Both the position numbers and the translations under genes were made by a program. Source: Saururus chinensis (Eukaryota > Streptophyta > Magnoliopsida > Piperales > Saururaceae). Taken from it: DNA of 64,000 nt. The stretch is from positions 23,890,685 through 23,954,684 of the forward strand of contig CP141140.1 of assembly GCA_035235625.1 (NCBI GenBank), given 5' to 3'. Below are positions 35,567-50,504 of the stretch, piece by piece. Within the stretch, counting starts at the first letter, position 1. Every line of letters starts with the position of its first letter. Below the pieces are notes generated by a model, which was given only the letters and a program-made list of their open reading frames with translations, was not told the origin of the DNA and made no database searches.

Positions 35567-38500
35567 GTCATAGGTCCATCAAGACAAATAAATATAATAG
35601 TTAGAACTTTTTTTGACAAAATTATTTATATAATAATCAATGTTATCTTAGCTAATTATTGTAAAATTACCTTTGAGGTGTTAGCCCTATGATTTGAAAA
35701 TTAGATATATAATGTATAGTTAACTTAAAAATTCTCATATATAAGATAATTTGACTCCCTATCCCACTAGCTTTTTCCCCCTCCACTGCTTGTGCTGACA
35801 TCACCACCTTCTCCCTAAATGGCCTAGCCAACAACCAAGCTTTGAACATTGAGACCATGCCACATTTCAATGTCGCATTTTGGTGGTCATGACTGCCAAA
35901 GGGAACTATGTCGACGTGGTTGGGGGCAACGCTATTGGTGGATGATGAAGAGGGGACTAAGCTGAACTACGATCTAAAAAAAATATAATAAATGTCTTAT
36001 GTTCAATATATCAATGATTTATATATGGGTTATGTACAATTTACCATTTTTTATATGTAAACTATCAAATTACAGGCATATTGATTGGCTTCTTAACGGA
36101 AATTGCATTTTCAATAGATTTTAACTTAGAAATATCAGGCTTATTTTTTAATTAAAACATAAGTGACTCAACTTTTTTAATTGGCACTGGTTTTAGGCTT
36201 TTAAAACTATATGAGTAATGGGACTAAGTCAAAATACCCATTAAGTTGTGATTTTAGTGGCATACCTGGACCATTGGTTGACCTCTAGATAGAGGGTTAG
36301 AATTTTCAAGTTTTTAATAATGATGTTCTAGTTTAGTTGTAAATACACCATTAGTCATCTTAATACAGTGCCTTAAAGCAATAATTAATCTCAATCAAGT
36401 TCTAAACTAAAAGCACATTTTAAGAATTTGTAGAAGATTAGCAGAGGAAAATGCTTTATTAAGGGATTAAGTTTGGTTCAAGCTCTAATGGCTATAGGTA
36501 TGCCTAATTTTATTGTAATTGTTATGCTATCAAGAAAGATGAAACTTGTAAAATAAGAAATGAAAGAGAAGAAAACATACAAATAAGAAAGAAACCTACA
36601 AACATTACATGATATCACAATTGGGAGATACTATATTTGATTCTTGCTCTTGTATTGTATATTCTCACACAAACTTGCTTGTGGGCAAGGAGAGTGTTAA
36701 TTTGGCTCTTCGGTTTGTCTAACTGCATGGCCGTGGTTGGGTTTCATGGTTTGGTTTGGCTAGTAATTGTAATATGTTTGCTTAACGGATCAACCTTTTG
36801 AGCCAAAATGGTCCTTAGAGTACCATGTTCCTCCTCACAAAGGAAAATTAATACATCCTCCATCTCATAATAAGTATCCTATTTATTTTTTGCAAAATAT
36901 ATTAATTTTAATTTATTTTAAACAAGTATATAGGACCCTTAAATCCTTAATATGGGATAGAGGGAGTATTATGATATTGGGCAAAACTAGTTTATAAGTT
37001 TTTCATCCAACTCATGCAACTTTGATAGCATTAAACTAGAAATCAACACAATCTAAACATCAAAATGCACATGTTATATCTTGTGGATCTTTGTAGTTGA
37101 TAAAAAAGACCACGACACAATTCAAGTGATGATTATAGTTATGGACCTTTTGGGTCTAAGAGTTTGGTTTAGAAAAATAGTAGAGAGCGAAGAGTTGGAC
37201 GAAACAAAATGAGTATAGACAAAGGGAGGAGGCTGAGGACAAATTGAAGTAGAAAAGAAGGGGATTGGGGCAGTGGGATGAAGGGAAGAGGGACAAAAGG
37301 GAAGGAGGACTTTAATCGATAACATGGTTTGCAAGCCAAAGTTATCAAGAAGATATTAAAATGGATGAGTTTACAGAAACAAGGGATTAATGGAGATTAA
37401 CTACTAAAGCACTAATTAACAGTTCAACCAATAATATAAAATAGGAACCACAATGGGCCCAAGCATCACGTAAGCTACTTGAAATTACAAATTTTCATCA
37501 AATCTACTCAATAGTATGCTCCCATATTCAAAGATGCAACCCTAACCATTAATTTAGTATCAAAGCAACAACTAAATAGATAAAGCCAACTCACGAGTGA
37601 TGGGCCAGCCCAAAAAGAAATGGGTGTTAGATGAAATGTACAACTTAGAGGGTCCATATCTCAGTGGCTACATCTTTAGCATGTGATGCACCAAACTTCC
37701 TTCCATCTCATTGGTCAACTTATTAGGTCCCAGTTACACAAGTTTTCCCTCCAACATGCTAGATGTTTCACAGCTATAAATATTCTTGTAACTCAATTTA
37801 GCATGATTATAAAGAAATTCTCAACAATGTAACAAATCAAGGAGAGAGGATCTTTCAACTATGTAAACCTTGCTATATTATTCACTACAAGTCACTTGAT
37901 CAACTTGAGGGATTCCACTTATCTACAAGGTGCAGGGAGCCCACCATCCTTCTACCTGTAATATTCTTCCTTCACCCATGACTTCTTCATTGTCTACCAT
38001 ATCAATATGTTCTTCTAAATCTCTACCCAATATTTTTTATTAAATCTATTCACAAGACATTTTTCTCCAAGTTAACCCAGTTTAATTTTCATGACCAAGT
38101 TCCCTATATATTTCAAGAAATATAATAAATAATTATACACAAATATTATAAGTAAAACAACCTCATGAAGAATTGAAGTAGTGAGTGGAACGTATAGAAT
38201 CATTGAGTCAAAGTAGAGTGTATACAGCCGGTCTTCTATTGAATCATTGTGTACATCTGCATACAAAATATATGCGGTAGGAAACTACCCATTGGCCAAA
38301 GTTCAATGGGCATACTTTATACTAATTTATGATGCACATATAAATAACCTAAATGCATCCTAAAACATAGCACATGTATCATATATAATATGAATACAAC
38401 TCAATCATCTTCTTAAATTAAGTAAACTTACAAAATGTTATGTCATATTCTGCATAAGTCAACACTTAACAACTACAACATGCTCACATAACTAAGAGTT

Positions 38501-39312
38501 TAAGCAAACCTTACCAAAAATATTTATCCCAAGCACTAGGTAAAGGAAAATATCTATACCTTAATAATCAATGCAAAACCACATCTATAAGCTTACTCTA
38601 ATAAAGTCTCTCACATGCATTCAATTGCAAACTTGTGCTTTGAAAACACTATAATAAACATAGAATACAATAAAAGTAAACATAAAGGTGTTACCTCTCT
38701 CTAGCTATATTTAAGTAAACCATACCTAGATTTACAAAAATAAACATTCATCTTCCACTTTATCTGGACACCTTTTACCCAAGGGATCACATTCTAGACC
38801 TAATGCATGCATATAGCATCAATCCTAAAGGCATTACATGCTGCATCTCCAAAATTTTACTTGAGCTTTCTTGGACCAAGTACTAAAATTTCCTTTGTGC
38901 ACTCAGCATATAAAACTTAATGATTTTCATCTTGTTATAAATATATAAAATCTGACTCCCACTCCATGACATATATAATGGTGGAAAAACATGTTTGAAA
39001 AATAAGCATATAACTTCAAAATCATGTGTACAAAATTACTATTGCATGTATCTAATAACCATTGTGTTCTCTAACACCTTACTCTTAATTGTTTTGTCTA
39101 CACATTATGATAATCGCATATTCGACCTAACCCATACATGACGAGACATAAAATTATACATGTAGACATCACCCTTAAACACAAGCAAGGTCATACTTAA
39201 ACATGCATTACTCTTTAGATCAATACCGACATGCATATACCCGACACAATATTATAAGTTACTACTTGTATAACCTACATGTTAAACTCATTACCTTATA
39301 CATGGTTGTACT
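35567..39312. other. Far-upstream flank of kinase copy 2, no gene
   Basis: 35,580-35,960 matches 6,430-6,760 in copy 1. 36,050-38,800 matches 27,541-29,830. 38,900-39,312 is unique AT-rich DNA. All frames are broken by stops and no RNA gene was recognised. Confidence 0.55.
36852..36968. mobile_element. Stowaway-type MITE
   Basis: TA-flanked, about 113 bp. Left CATCCTCCATCTCATAATAA, right end GGGATAGAGGGAG followed by TA, i.e. near CTCCCTCYRTCCCATA termini of plant Stowaway elements. Confidence 0.7.
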
Positions 39313-40590
39313 TAGGGCAGCATATTAGGTAGGGTGGGGTAGGGTATTGCAGTACCCGACCCCATCCGAGATAGAACTGGAGAATGCAGTACACGACCCA
39401 ACTTGAGATAAAACCTGAAACACTAAAACCCTACCTAACATGAGATAAAACCTGACCCCTACCCAAAAACCCGAACTAAAACCTAGAATAAATTAAGCTC
39501 TTACTAATTTCTCCTCCTTGTCCTCCACCCATGGCGCCACCTCCAAGTACTCGAGACATGAGAGAACCCCGACGTCGAAGGTGATTGCTACCGAGACCTT
39601 TTCCAAGAGATCCAGTTTTAGAAAGATTAGATTTTGCCCCTAAGATAGAGGATGTGAATTGACTAGATCAATGAATGTACCTTTAGGATGCCCAGGACCT
39701 TGGAGACGTCTTCCCTCATAATGCAGCAGCGGATGTCCTTGCAGTACATGAGGCGGTGGGTCTCCAAGTAGATCTCCACATCATCGCACTCGGAGATCTC
39801 GATGGAGTAGGGTGGCGATGTGGTGCTGTTGATGCTTGGGCCAGGAGTGGTTATATAGCTTAGAGGCAAAGAAGTGGCTGTGGGCGACGAGGATTTGGCG
39901 GTGGACTTGAGGGAGATGGAGAAGTCATCCTTGGAGTTGAGGGTGAGCTTTACATCATTGGAGGAGGGGTCGTTAAACTGGTTGATGGGGCTACAACTGC
40001 CCAGGATATCCACCACCCGCTCCTTTAGCAGGAGTTGGTAGCCCTAGTGTGAGATCAGGGGCTTCAAAATAGCTTAGGGGAATGGAGGTAGAGGGGGATG
40101 GAAGGCTGGAGATGGTCGATGGAGGCGGGTGTCATGCTCATTAGGCTGATGAAAGGTGAATCTGGCAGGCCGAAGATGAGGAGGACGAAAGGGGAGCCCG
40201 ACAAGCCCAAGACGAGGAGGACAAAGCCATAAAGGGGGAGGCCAGCAAGCCGTAGACGAGGAGGACGAAGAGGGAGGCCGGCAAGCCATAGATGAGGAGG
40301 ATGAAGAGGAGGCTGCAGTCTGCAAATGGGGATGAAGGGGGAACGCCGCCGTAGCCCTAAGGAAGTAAGGGTATATAGGGACACTAGGGTTTGCGTAATG
40401 AATTAAACTAGTTGGGTTGGGTTGGGTGAGGTCAGGTTTCAGATTTTTTTTGTATTAAACCCGACCTGAAATTGATACAATTTCTTTTTTATACTCTGCC
40501 CGACCCGAGAAAGTACCCGACCCAAACCTGGACAATATTGGGTCGGATCTACCTAGGTCGGGTTGGGTTCGGGTTTTTTGTGCAACCCTA
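39313..40590. mobile_element. hAT-like element carrying BTB/POZ gene fragment
   Basis: 1,278 bp. Ends TAGGGCAGCATATTAGG and, read inward from the right, TAGGGTTGCACAAAA. Target duplication GTTGTACT (39,305-39,312) and GTTATACT (40,591-40,598), 7/8. Subterminal regions are full of CCCGACCC/GGGTCGGG motifs. The interior (about 39,500-40,380) is GC-richer and includes a piece of a plant BTB/POZ protein gene in reverse orientation. That is the structure of a gene-capturing (Pack-type) hAT derivative. Confidence 0.75.
39663..40016 (-). pseudogene. BTB/POZ domain protein fragment, captured
   Basis: A 117-codon frame reads like the BTB region of plant BTB/POZ proteins of the At1g63850 type: a PINQFNDPSSNDVKLTL start, then SKDDFSISL, then the block ISECDDVEIYLETHRLMYCK, and REDVSKVLGILKV. 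The middle is poorly conserved Ser/Thr/Pro sequence. The rest of the BTB protein is missing. A GT directly after LGILK could be the original donor site, suggesting capture of genomic DNA rather than a retrocopy. Upstream, 40,064-40,384 encodes Pro/Ser repeats from GAGGAGGACGAA-type units and may be the captured N-terminus or simple repeat. Confidence 0.6.
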
Positions 40591-41705
40591 GTTATACTCC
40601 CCCTTACATAGATATACCCCATGCATGAAATATAACTAACATAACCATTACTACAAATACAAGAAAAAAGATAAAAACCAAGCATTCTCAAATTAGAAAA
40701 ATAAATTAAAACTTGAATAATATGAAGGTCAATTTACCCAACTATACTTGTTATGGCCAAAACCCTAATTTGTACCATGTTATAAGTTATGACTTTTAAG
40801 AAAAATACCTAGAGAGGTCCAATGACAATGAACATTTGACCATAGTCAAATGAGGAAGTATAGGACCCAAAAATAAATCTAGGTGGGTGGTCTGACTTAA
40901 ACATATATTTATTTTAGAATTCTAAATATTATTATAGTACATAATTTCTTACAATGTAGCAATTGAAAAGGTCATAACTTAGCCCAAACTAATTCAAATT
41001 AAATCAAGCATTTTGCTTTGGGTGGTCAGGGACTCATGGAATAGTGTCCAAAATTTTTTTGGAGGGCAATCTAACTTAGTTTGATCCTTGAGTAACACAT
41101 CAAATTATAGACTAAAAAAACTGGAATAGTGGACCTACACGAACTCCAAAAATCTAGCAAATTTATTATAATAGATAAAAATCCAAAAAATTAATTTATG
41201 AAACTAGACTTGATCATGAGTCTAATAATTTTTGTCAAACAAATCTATGGAAACAAGTCCTACTTTGATGTAAAGAACTGAAGACAAAGCCAACTATAAA
41301 AATCAGGGTTTTAGGAAAACAATAATGGTTGATGGAGCAAAACTTAATCAAAACCCTTGAAATTTTGTAAAATAATAGTTCAAGGTTTCTTAGAGTAATA
41401 GAAAATATCATTAGAAGGTCACGAACTAGTTTGACCTTTCCATGTGCATAGGAAATACTGGGGTGAAAATCAAGTTAAGAACAAGGTTAAGCTCAAAATC
41501 CAACAAAACTCCAATCAAATAAGCACAATGAAACATGATATATTGCAGCAGAATATGTTTAAATTAAACCCTACTCACTCATAATATCATGGAACTCATA
41601 TACTTGATTAAAACAAGGCAAATCCTCACATGTACAAACATAAAACTTATGACTTTTCCTTGTGGATGCAAACCCGCATGAACATACAACTACATGAAGC
41701 AATCA
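40591..41705. other. Intergenic, no gene seen
   Basis: AT-rich, stops in all frames, no element boundary other than the flanking target duplications. Confidence 0.45.
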
Positions 41706-42359
41706 TGTCACACCCCGGCGATGCCCGACCCGAGCCGAACCCGGTCCAGGGGCCGGTCAAGCGCGCAGGGGTGACGAAGGGAAATTGAGAAATGATTTAG
41801 TGGAAGACTTAACCCTAACCACGGGTGATTAACAGAATTACGGAGTACGCACAATCCTTTGAGCAAGAGTAAATAAGAAGGAAAGAAAGAGTGTTGCTTA
41901 TCACAAAGTAAACAACTAATCTCAAACCCACATGCTTAGTTAACTAAAGCCCACACTGGCTCAAATAAGTCTTAAGCAAACATAACTGTAAAATGTGACA
42001 TAAATCCAAAACAAAGAACCCTATACAAAGGTTCTAAACATAAAGCATAAAACCAAAGGGAAATAAGTCACACAACGATCTCCACGATCACATCCAAGTC
42101 ATCTCCGACCTTTCCTCAAAGAGGAGATCCTGTCCGTCTGCGTGTCGCACCACGCAGCCCCAAAACAAAACAGAAGAAAGAGGGGTGAGTTTAACAAACT
42201 CAGCAATGGTTTTTAATATCACTATCAACATCGAAAATACGACAGCATAGCAATATAATCATTCAAATCAAAGATTGGCAAGGTGCATCATTTTCTGATC
42301 ACACATATACATCACCTAAAACTGCTTCATAGTATATAATCCACATAATGCCATTCACA

Positions 42360-42860
42360 TCATAACAACCTGCATGAAAGTATCTCTAACATACATATTT
42401 CATCATGCATCATATCAAAATCAACCTGCATGAATGTATTTCTAATATACATATTTCATCATGCATCACATCATAATAACCTGCATGAATGTATCTTTAA
42501 CATACATATTCCCTCATGCATCGCATCATAACAACCTGCATGAATGTATCTCTAACATACATATCCCATCATGCGTCATATTATAATCAACCTGCATGAA
42601 TGTATTTCTAACATACATATTCCATCATGCATCACATCATAATAACCTGCATGAATGTATCTCTAATATACATATTCCCTCATGCATCACATCATAACAA
42701 CCTGCATGAATGTATCTCTAACATACATATTCCATCATGCATCATATCATAATCAACCTGCATGAAATGTATCTCTAACATACATATCTAATCATGCATC
42801 ACATCATACCAACTTGCATGAAATGTATCTCTAACATACATATCCAACCATGCATCAACA
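42360..42860. repeat. 55-bp minisatellite, nine units
   Basis: CCTGCATGAATGTATCTCTA recurs nine times at about 55-56 bp spacing (42,370, 42,425, 42,480, 42,536, 42,591, 42,647, 42,702, 42,757, 42,813), each followed by ACATACATATT..CATCATGCATCA. Followed by (CA)n at 42,891-42,908. Confidence 0.9.
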
Positions 42861-43044
42861 TTCTCATTCATCATGCATGTATAAGTGTCACACACACACA
42901 CACACACACTAGTCCAACATGCAAGTCCATACACATAGAGAATAAACCTGCTCTTTGAGGCCGGAGCCCTCGAGCAAACACTTATCAAATAAACATGCTC
43001 TTCAAGGTCAAAGCCTTCGAGCAACTCTGATCACATAGACATGC

Positions 43045-43215
43045 TCTTCAAGGTCAAAACCTTCCAGCAACTCCTGCTCCTCAAGGCCAACGCCTTCGAG
43101 CAACTCCTGCTCCTGAAGACCAATGCCTTTGAGCAACTCCTGCTCCTCAAGACCAACGTCCTCGAGCAACTCCTGCTCCTCAAGGCCAACGCCTTCGAGC
43201 AACGCCTGCCCATCA
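43045..43215. repeat. 33-bp minisatellite, about five units
   Basis: Units like CTCAAGGCCAACGCCTTCGA followed by GCAACTCCTGCTC repeat about five times. Because the period is a multiple of three, several frames stay open and give an artefactual 11-residue protein repeat on both strands. Confidence 0.85.
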
Positions 43216-45070
43216 AGTCTAAACTCCCGGGCAACCCTGCTTGTCAAGACTAAAGTCTCAAGCAACAACACCTAGCAAGCCGGTGCACTCGGACAAACCA
43301 GCTGGATTCTCAGGGTCCAGCGAATCATAAATAATCTCAATCCGCAAGACAAGTACTCAACTCATCCCTACTTAACTCCATTTAACTAGACTCAACCCGG
43401 GGAGTGCACTCGTTCCACACAAGAACTCAAATCAAAATATGTCCTTTCAGACCAATCAACTTTCGATTAATCCACGACCGATCAATCCGGCACACAATTT
43501 CACCACATTGCATCCAATCGGTCAAGTTCGATTAACCTCGATGAAGCCTCAATTAGAAATCCATTTTCATGATGTATGCAGCATGATACATACGTGGGCA
43601 AGGCATACATGAATCCTAATCCATGATAAGTGCTCTCATCAGCCCCTAATGCATCATTTATAATCAAAATATTAAGCTTCAAACATCATCATTTAACCCC
43701 CCACATGTGTGTGTACCTAGTAGAAGTACTTCACTCAATGCATATCAACATGCTTGAAATTAACTCACTACCACACTACACATGTGAATTTCCATCTAAA
43801 CATGAATTCCAGCGAAAAGCATAGGAGAAGAATCATTGAAAACATAACTCAAATCAAAACTCAACCGCAAAGGCTAAACACATATAAGATCATTCATTTC
43901 ATCCTTGAGTCATGACATTCACCAACATCCATATATCAACTAACCACATTCTATCATGTCAAATCAGTCCATTAATAGGTTATATTCCTACTAAAAATAT
44001 GCTTAACCCTAAAGAATCAACCATTCACAATTTCAAGATGACAATTTCAACATCATGCCACAAACCATAAGTCATTCCACAAACCTCTAAGCATATATCT
44101 CAACTCCATAACCTCAATAGCATACATTTTCAGTAGCATAATATAGCTTAAAACACTCCACATTCATATGAAATTGGCAAGCTCAAGTAGAATCATTGAA
44201 ATAAACATCATGCATTAGAACACAATTCTGCTGTGTAGCCGTTCGAACGCCCTTCAGGCCATTTGATCGGCTAAACGGGAAAAATTCAAATTCACAGTTT
44301 GGCCGTTCGAATGCCCAGCAGGCCATTCGATCGGTTGAACTGGAAAACTGCCGATCCGACAGTGTTGCCGTTCGAACGCCCAGAAGGGCCGTTCGAACGC
44401 TAACAAGGCAAAACTGACCATCTTCTTCCTTTCGCAATTTCAAACCGAAACACCATTGATAACACTTCAAATCATCATCTAACACCCTAATTATCATCAA
44501 AAGTCCTTCATGACTTCCAAAATGTTAAACCATATCATAATAATACAAAACCCTAAGAAATCGGGATTAAAGAATTTCATTTTCTAATCATGCCATTAAC
44601 ACACCAAATCAAGTAACTCCATTCGAAATAAGCCAAAAATCAAGAGTTTTACCATGGATAAACTGAAATTTTGAAGGTCCATTACCTTATCACTTGATTA
44701 AGCTCGGATTTGAGGGTCACCCTTCTTGAATACCTTACAAAAACATAGAGTTTGAATTAAACTCCATTAAAAATCGATTTACCAAAGAAATCCCTAATTA
44801 AAACTTAGATCTAGGGCTTGTTGATCATAAAAATCGAAATTTGAAAGCTAGGGTTTGTAGTAAAATATAAATCAGTAGTTTTTGATGTCCAAAAATGAAT
44901 TGATACAAAGGGAAAATGGTAGATTTTGAAGATATTAAGAAAAAAGCTAGGGTTTAGTGCTTAAATTAGAGTAGACTTACCTTATACACCTTCTAATCTG
45001 GGCCTAATTGGGGATTAGACCTGACTTCTCCTCCTCAGCCTATTCCCAAAATGGAAATGGCTCAGGTTTG

Positions 45071-45081
45071 GCCTTTTATAG
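45071..45081 (-). promoter_or_regulatory. TATA box of solo LTR
   Basis: Minus-strand ACTATAAAAGGC, about 420 bp into the LTR in its own orientation. Comparable to the GTTATAAATA box in the LTR at 61,533-63,485. Confidence 0.5.
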
Positions 45082-45814
45082 TAAGAGTTGGGGTATGTAT
45101 GGGTAAGTTATAGGGTGTAAATAGGAAAAGTAGTCTAAAAATGGGTATTTTACAAATTTGAACACTAATTAAGTCTAAGAAAATTCTGAAAATTTTTGTA
45201 TGACCTTAAGTAGATGTTTGGGTTCATTTGACCTAAAAACCAAAATTTCGACAGTGGGGCCCACAGGGGTCCCGCCAAAACCCTAATTTTCAGAAAAATA
45301 GTTAAAATTCAGAAAAATCCCAAAAATTCACATTTGATTTAAAATCACTTTAAACTACCAATCTTAAAGTTAATTTTGATTAAAACCATCATAAACACCG
45401 TTTATCTTTGAAACCACCGAATAAATCAGAAAACGTGTTAACCTCACGATAACCGATAATTAAAAGAAACAAAAACCGGTTTAAGATCAGGGATCTTACA
45501 AATCATCCATGGAAAACACAACAAAACATAAATGAAATGGACCATAATCAATGACATAACCTAATGGAGAGTTGGAGAAGTTTTTACCTCTTAATATGGA
45601 CAAGTTCTTTTAAGCTTGAAGGCAATTCTCCCTTGCTTCTCAACGATGTTAAGTTAGTTTTGCTTCAACTAATGGTGCTCCAATGGCTAAATTAGAAGGC
45701 CTAACCCAAGCACAAACAAGGGAGAAGGAGAAGGAGAAGAGAGAAGGGAGGGGTGGCTACAGAGAAAAAGAGGGGGGGTTAGCCAGGTGGGAGAGAGAGA
45801 GGCATTATCGAGGC

Positions 45815-47045
45815 CTTCTAATACCTTACCACCACCTATCCAGACATAGCCTATGTTGTTAACAAAGTTTGCCAATACATGTACCACCCCTCTGTGGTCT
45901 GCCATAATGCCATCAAACTGAAACTCCGCTACCTCAAAGGCACCACCTCCCTCGGCATCCTCATCTACCCCAGTTACTTCACTATTCACTCCTACTCTAA
46001 CTCCGATTTAGTTACCATCCTCTAGATTGTCGCTCTATCACTAGATACTTGATGCAAACCAGTTCATATTGACATATATAGAGCATTGGGATTGCATGAA
46101 AAATCAGATTTTGCTCTCTCGTGATTGATCAGCATTTGTTGGTGATTGATCAATCTCTTACAACGATTGATCGGGGTGTGTAATCATTTAGTGTAAAACA
46201 AAGCCAAGAGTTGGCGATTGATCACCTTATCTTAGCGATCGATCATTTCATCTATGATATGGTTTTCAACTTCATTTTGGATTAGAATTTGATTCCAAAT
46301 TAGTTTCTTTTTAGAATTTTACATTCCTAGGAGTCTTCATTTCGTATTCCTTTGATTATTTAGGGATTTTCTCATTGGTTTTACTTAATTTTGATTAGTT
46401 AGTCATAAGGTAATTAATAATTAGACTTTTTATTTATAGTTATGCCACTAAGAGTTATATAAATACATAGCTCTTCCATGAAGGCTACAAGTTCTATGTT
46501 ATTTTCTGAGATATTGAAGAAGAAGAGATTATTCTTTCTCCTTTAGTTTCACTCTATTTTGTGTAAATTTATATTGAAATACACAACAAAGGAAGGTTGT
46601 ATACGCCTGTATCCAGATTCACCAAATGATGCTCATCCCATCAATCCCACCTTGCATCAATATTGGCTCTATATAGGTCCTAAATCCCTCATTCGGAAGA
46701 TAAAGAAATAAGACATGGTTGCCGCTCCTCTACTAAAGCAAAATATTGGGCTCTCTCCCCCTCTACCACAAAGGTTTCATGGTTCTCTATGATCTACACC
46801 TTCTTTGGGATCCCTTTTCCCTCCATCCCTACCCTCTAGTGCAACAAACCAATCTTTCATTGCCCTCACTGCCTACTGGTCTTTCATGCTTGAAATAAGT
46901 ATATTGAGATTGATCACCACTACATCTGCAAACAAGTCCTTGCCGACAAACACCAAGTTCTTCACGTCCCCTCCAAGGACCAAATTAGAGACATCCTTAC
47001 TAAGCTTCTCTCCATTCCCCCAACTTCTCCAAACTTCAGGCCAAA
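45815..47045 (+). mobile_element. Ty1/copia RNase H relic, split by solo LTR
   Basis: First part (45,815-46,035): YPDIAYVVNKVCQYM, then LRYLKGTTSLGIL, the copia region around the start of RNase H. Second part (46,680-47,045): a frame-shifted remnant with STKAKYWALS, IEIDHHYI and SKDQIRDILTK, the end of copia RNase H. They are colinear and interrupted by 46,050-46,659. Frameshifts and stops throughout. No LTRs of its own could be found. Confidence 0.75.
46050..46659 (+). mobile_element. Solo LTR nested in copia relic
   Basis: 610 bp, TGATGCAAACC...CCTTGCATCA, flanked by ATACT (46,045-46,049) and ATATT (46,660-46,664), 4/5 match. A TATATAAATA box lies at 46,456-46,465. The host copia frame continues directly on either side, which defines the insertion. 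Orientation from the TATA box. Confidence 0.7.
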
Positions 47046-47144
47046 AATAACTCTTTGTCTGCTATGAGTTTGCCAGAGGGTATTAAGGCACCCTGCCACC
47101 TCTCGCATGGCCATATACCTGTCATGCACCATCCTATTTTAGGT

Positions 47145-47560
47145 TTTGTCTCCTAGTGGTTTTAGAACCTCTCATTCTAAGGCTATATATTGTACATTGT
47201 CCACTATAAACTTTAGTATTCCTCATTTCTAAACAATTATTTTGGAAAGGAAAAAGTTTATATGAGTCTGGGCTCACATGAGTCTGAATGAGCCCAAGCT
47301 TTAGGGGCCATTGGATTTACATCAGATGACCCATAATACTAAGGGGTTTAAATGCCCCTAGTATTATGGGCCATTGGATATAAAGCCGATGGCCCATAGA
47401 GCCTGGGCTCATGTAGGTGCGCGTAAGCCCAGACTCATATAAATGAGACTCATTTTTTCATATGTGGATAGAGGATTTCTAAAGGTACTTATATAATACT
47501 TAATTGTTGACTTTGAATCTCATCACATATATAAGAATTGAGTGACACAAACAAGAGCTT
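47145..47560. repeat. Relic of a third kinase 3' flank
   Basis: 47,145-47,245 matches 29,831-29,930 (TATATATTGTACATTG, CTATAAACT...ATTCCTCAT), and 47,458-47,550 matches 30,177-30,270 and 2,228-2,320 (TTGTTGACTTTGAATCT, AGAATTGAGTGA). The DNA between is replaced by a MITE. No kinase exon follows, so the coding part of this unit has been lost. Confidence 0.7.
47250..47460. mobile_element. Nested-palindrome MITE
   Basis: About 210 bp with a perfect 18-bp inverted repeat (TTTATATGAGTCTGGGCT) and an inner palindrome, CATAATACTAAGGGG facing CCCCTAGTATTATG. Non-coding, family not identified. Confidence 0.7.

Positions 47561-50504
<2,944 letters not shown>

Larger units (their letters stand above)
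41706..45500 (-). mobile_element. Solo LTR, 3.8 kb (Ty3/gypsy-like)
   Basis: 3,795 bp bounded by TG...CA: plus strand starts TGTCACACCCCGGCG and ends GGATCTTACA, flanked by a perfect AATCA duplication (41,701-41,705 and 45,501-45,505). No gag or pol inside, so best read as a solo LTR left by LTR-LTR recombination. Minus orientation is inferred from a TATA box (TATAAAAGGC, minus, 45,080-45,071) and from a CTCGGGTCGGG end shared with the LTR at 61,533. It carries two minisatellites. Length fits long-LTR gypsy lineages. Confidence 0.75.

Noticed and set aside
42370..42860. Regularly spaced repeats resembling an array
   Set aside because: Units are contiguous 55-bp tandem repeats without unique spacers, inside a plant LTR, so not a CRISPR array.
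43008..43271. Repeat protein with 11-residue LEEQELLEG units
   Set aside because: The 33-bp minisatellite keeps several frames open on both strands. It lies inside an LTR, with no promoter or start context.
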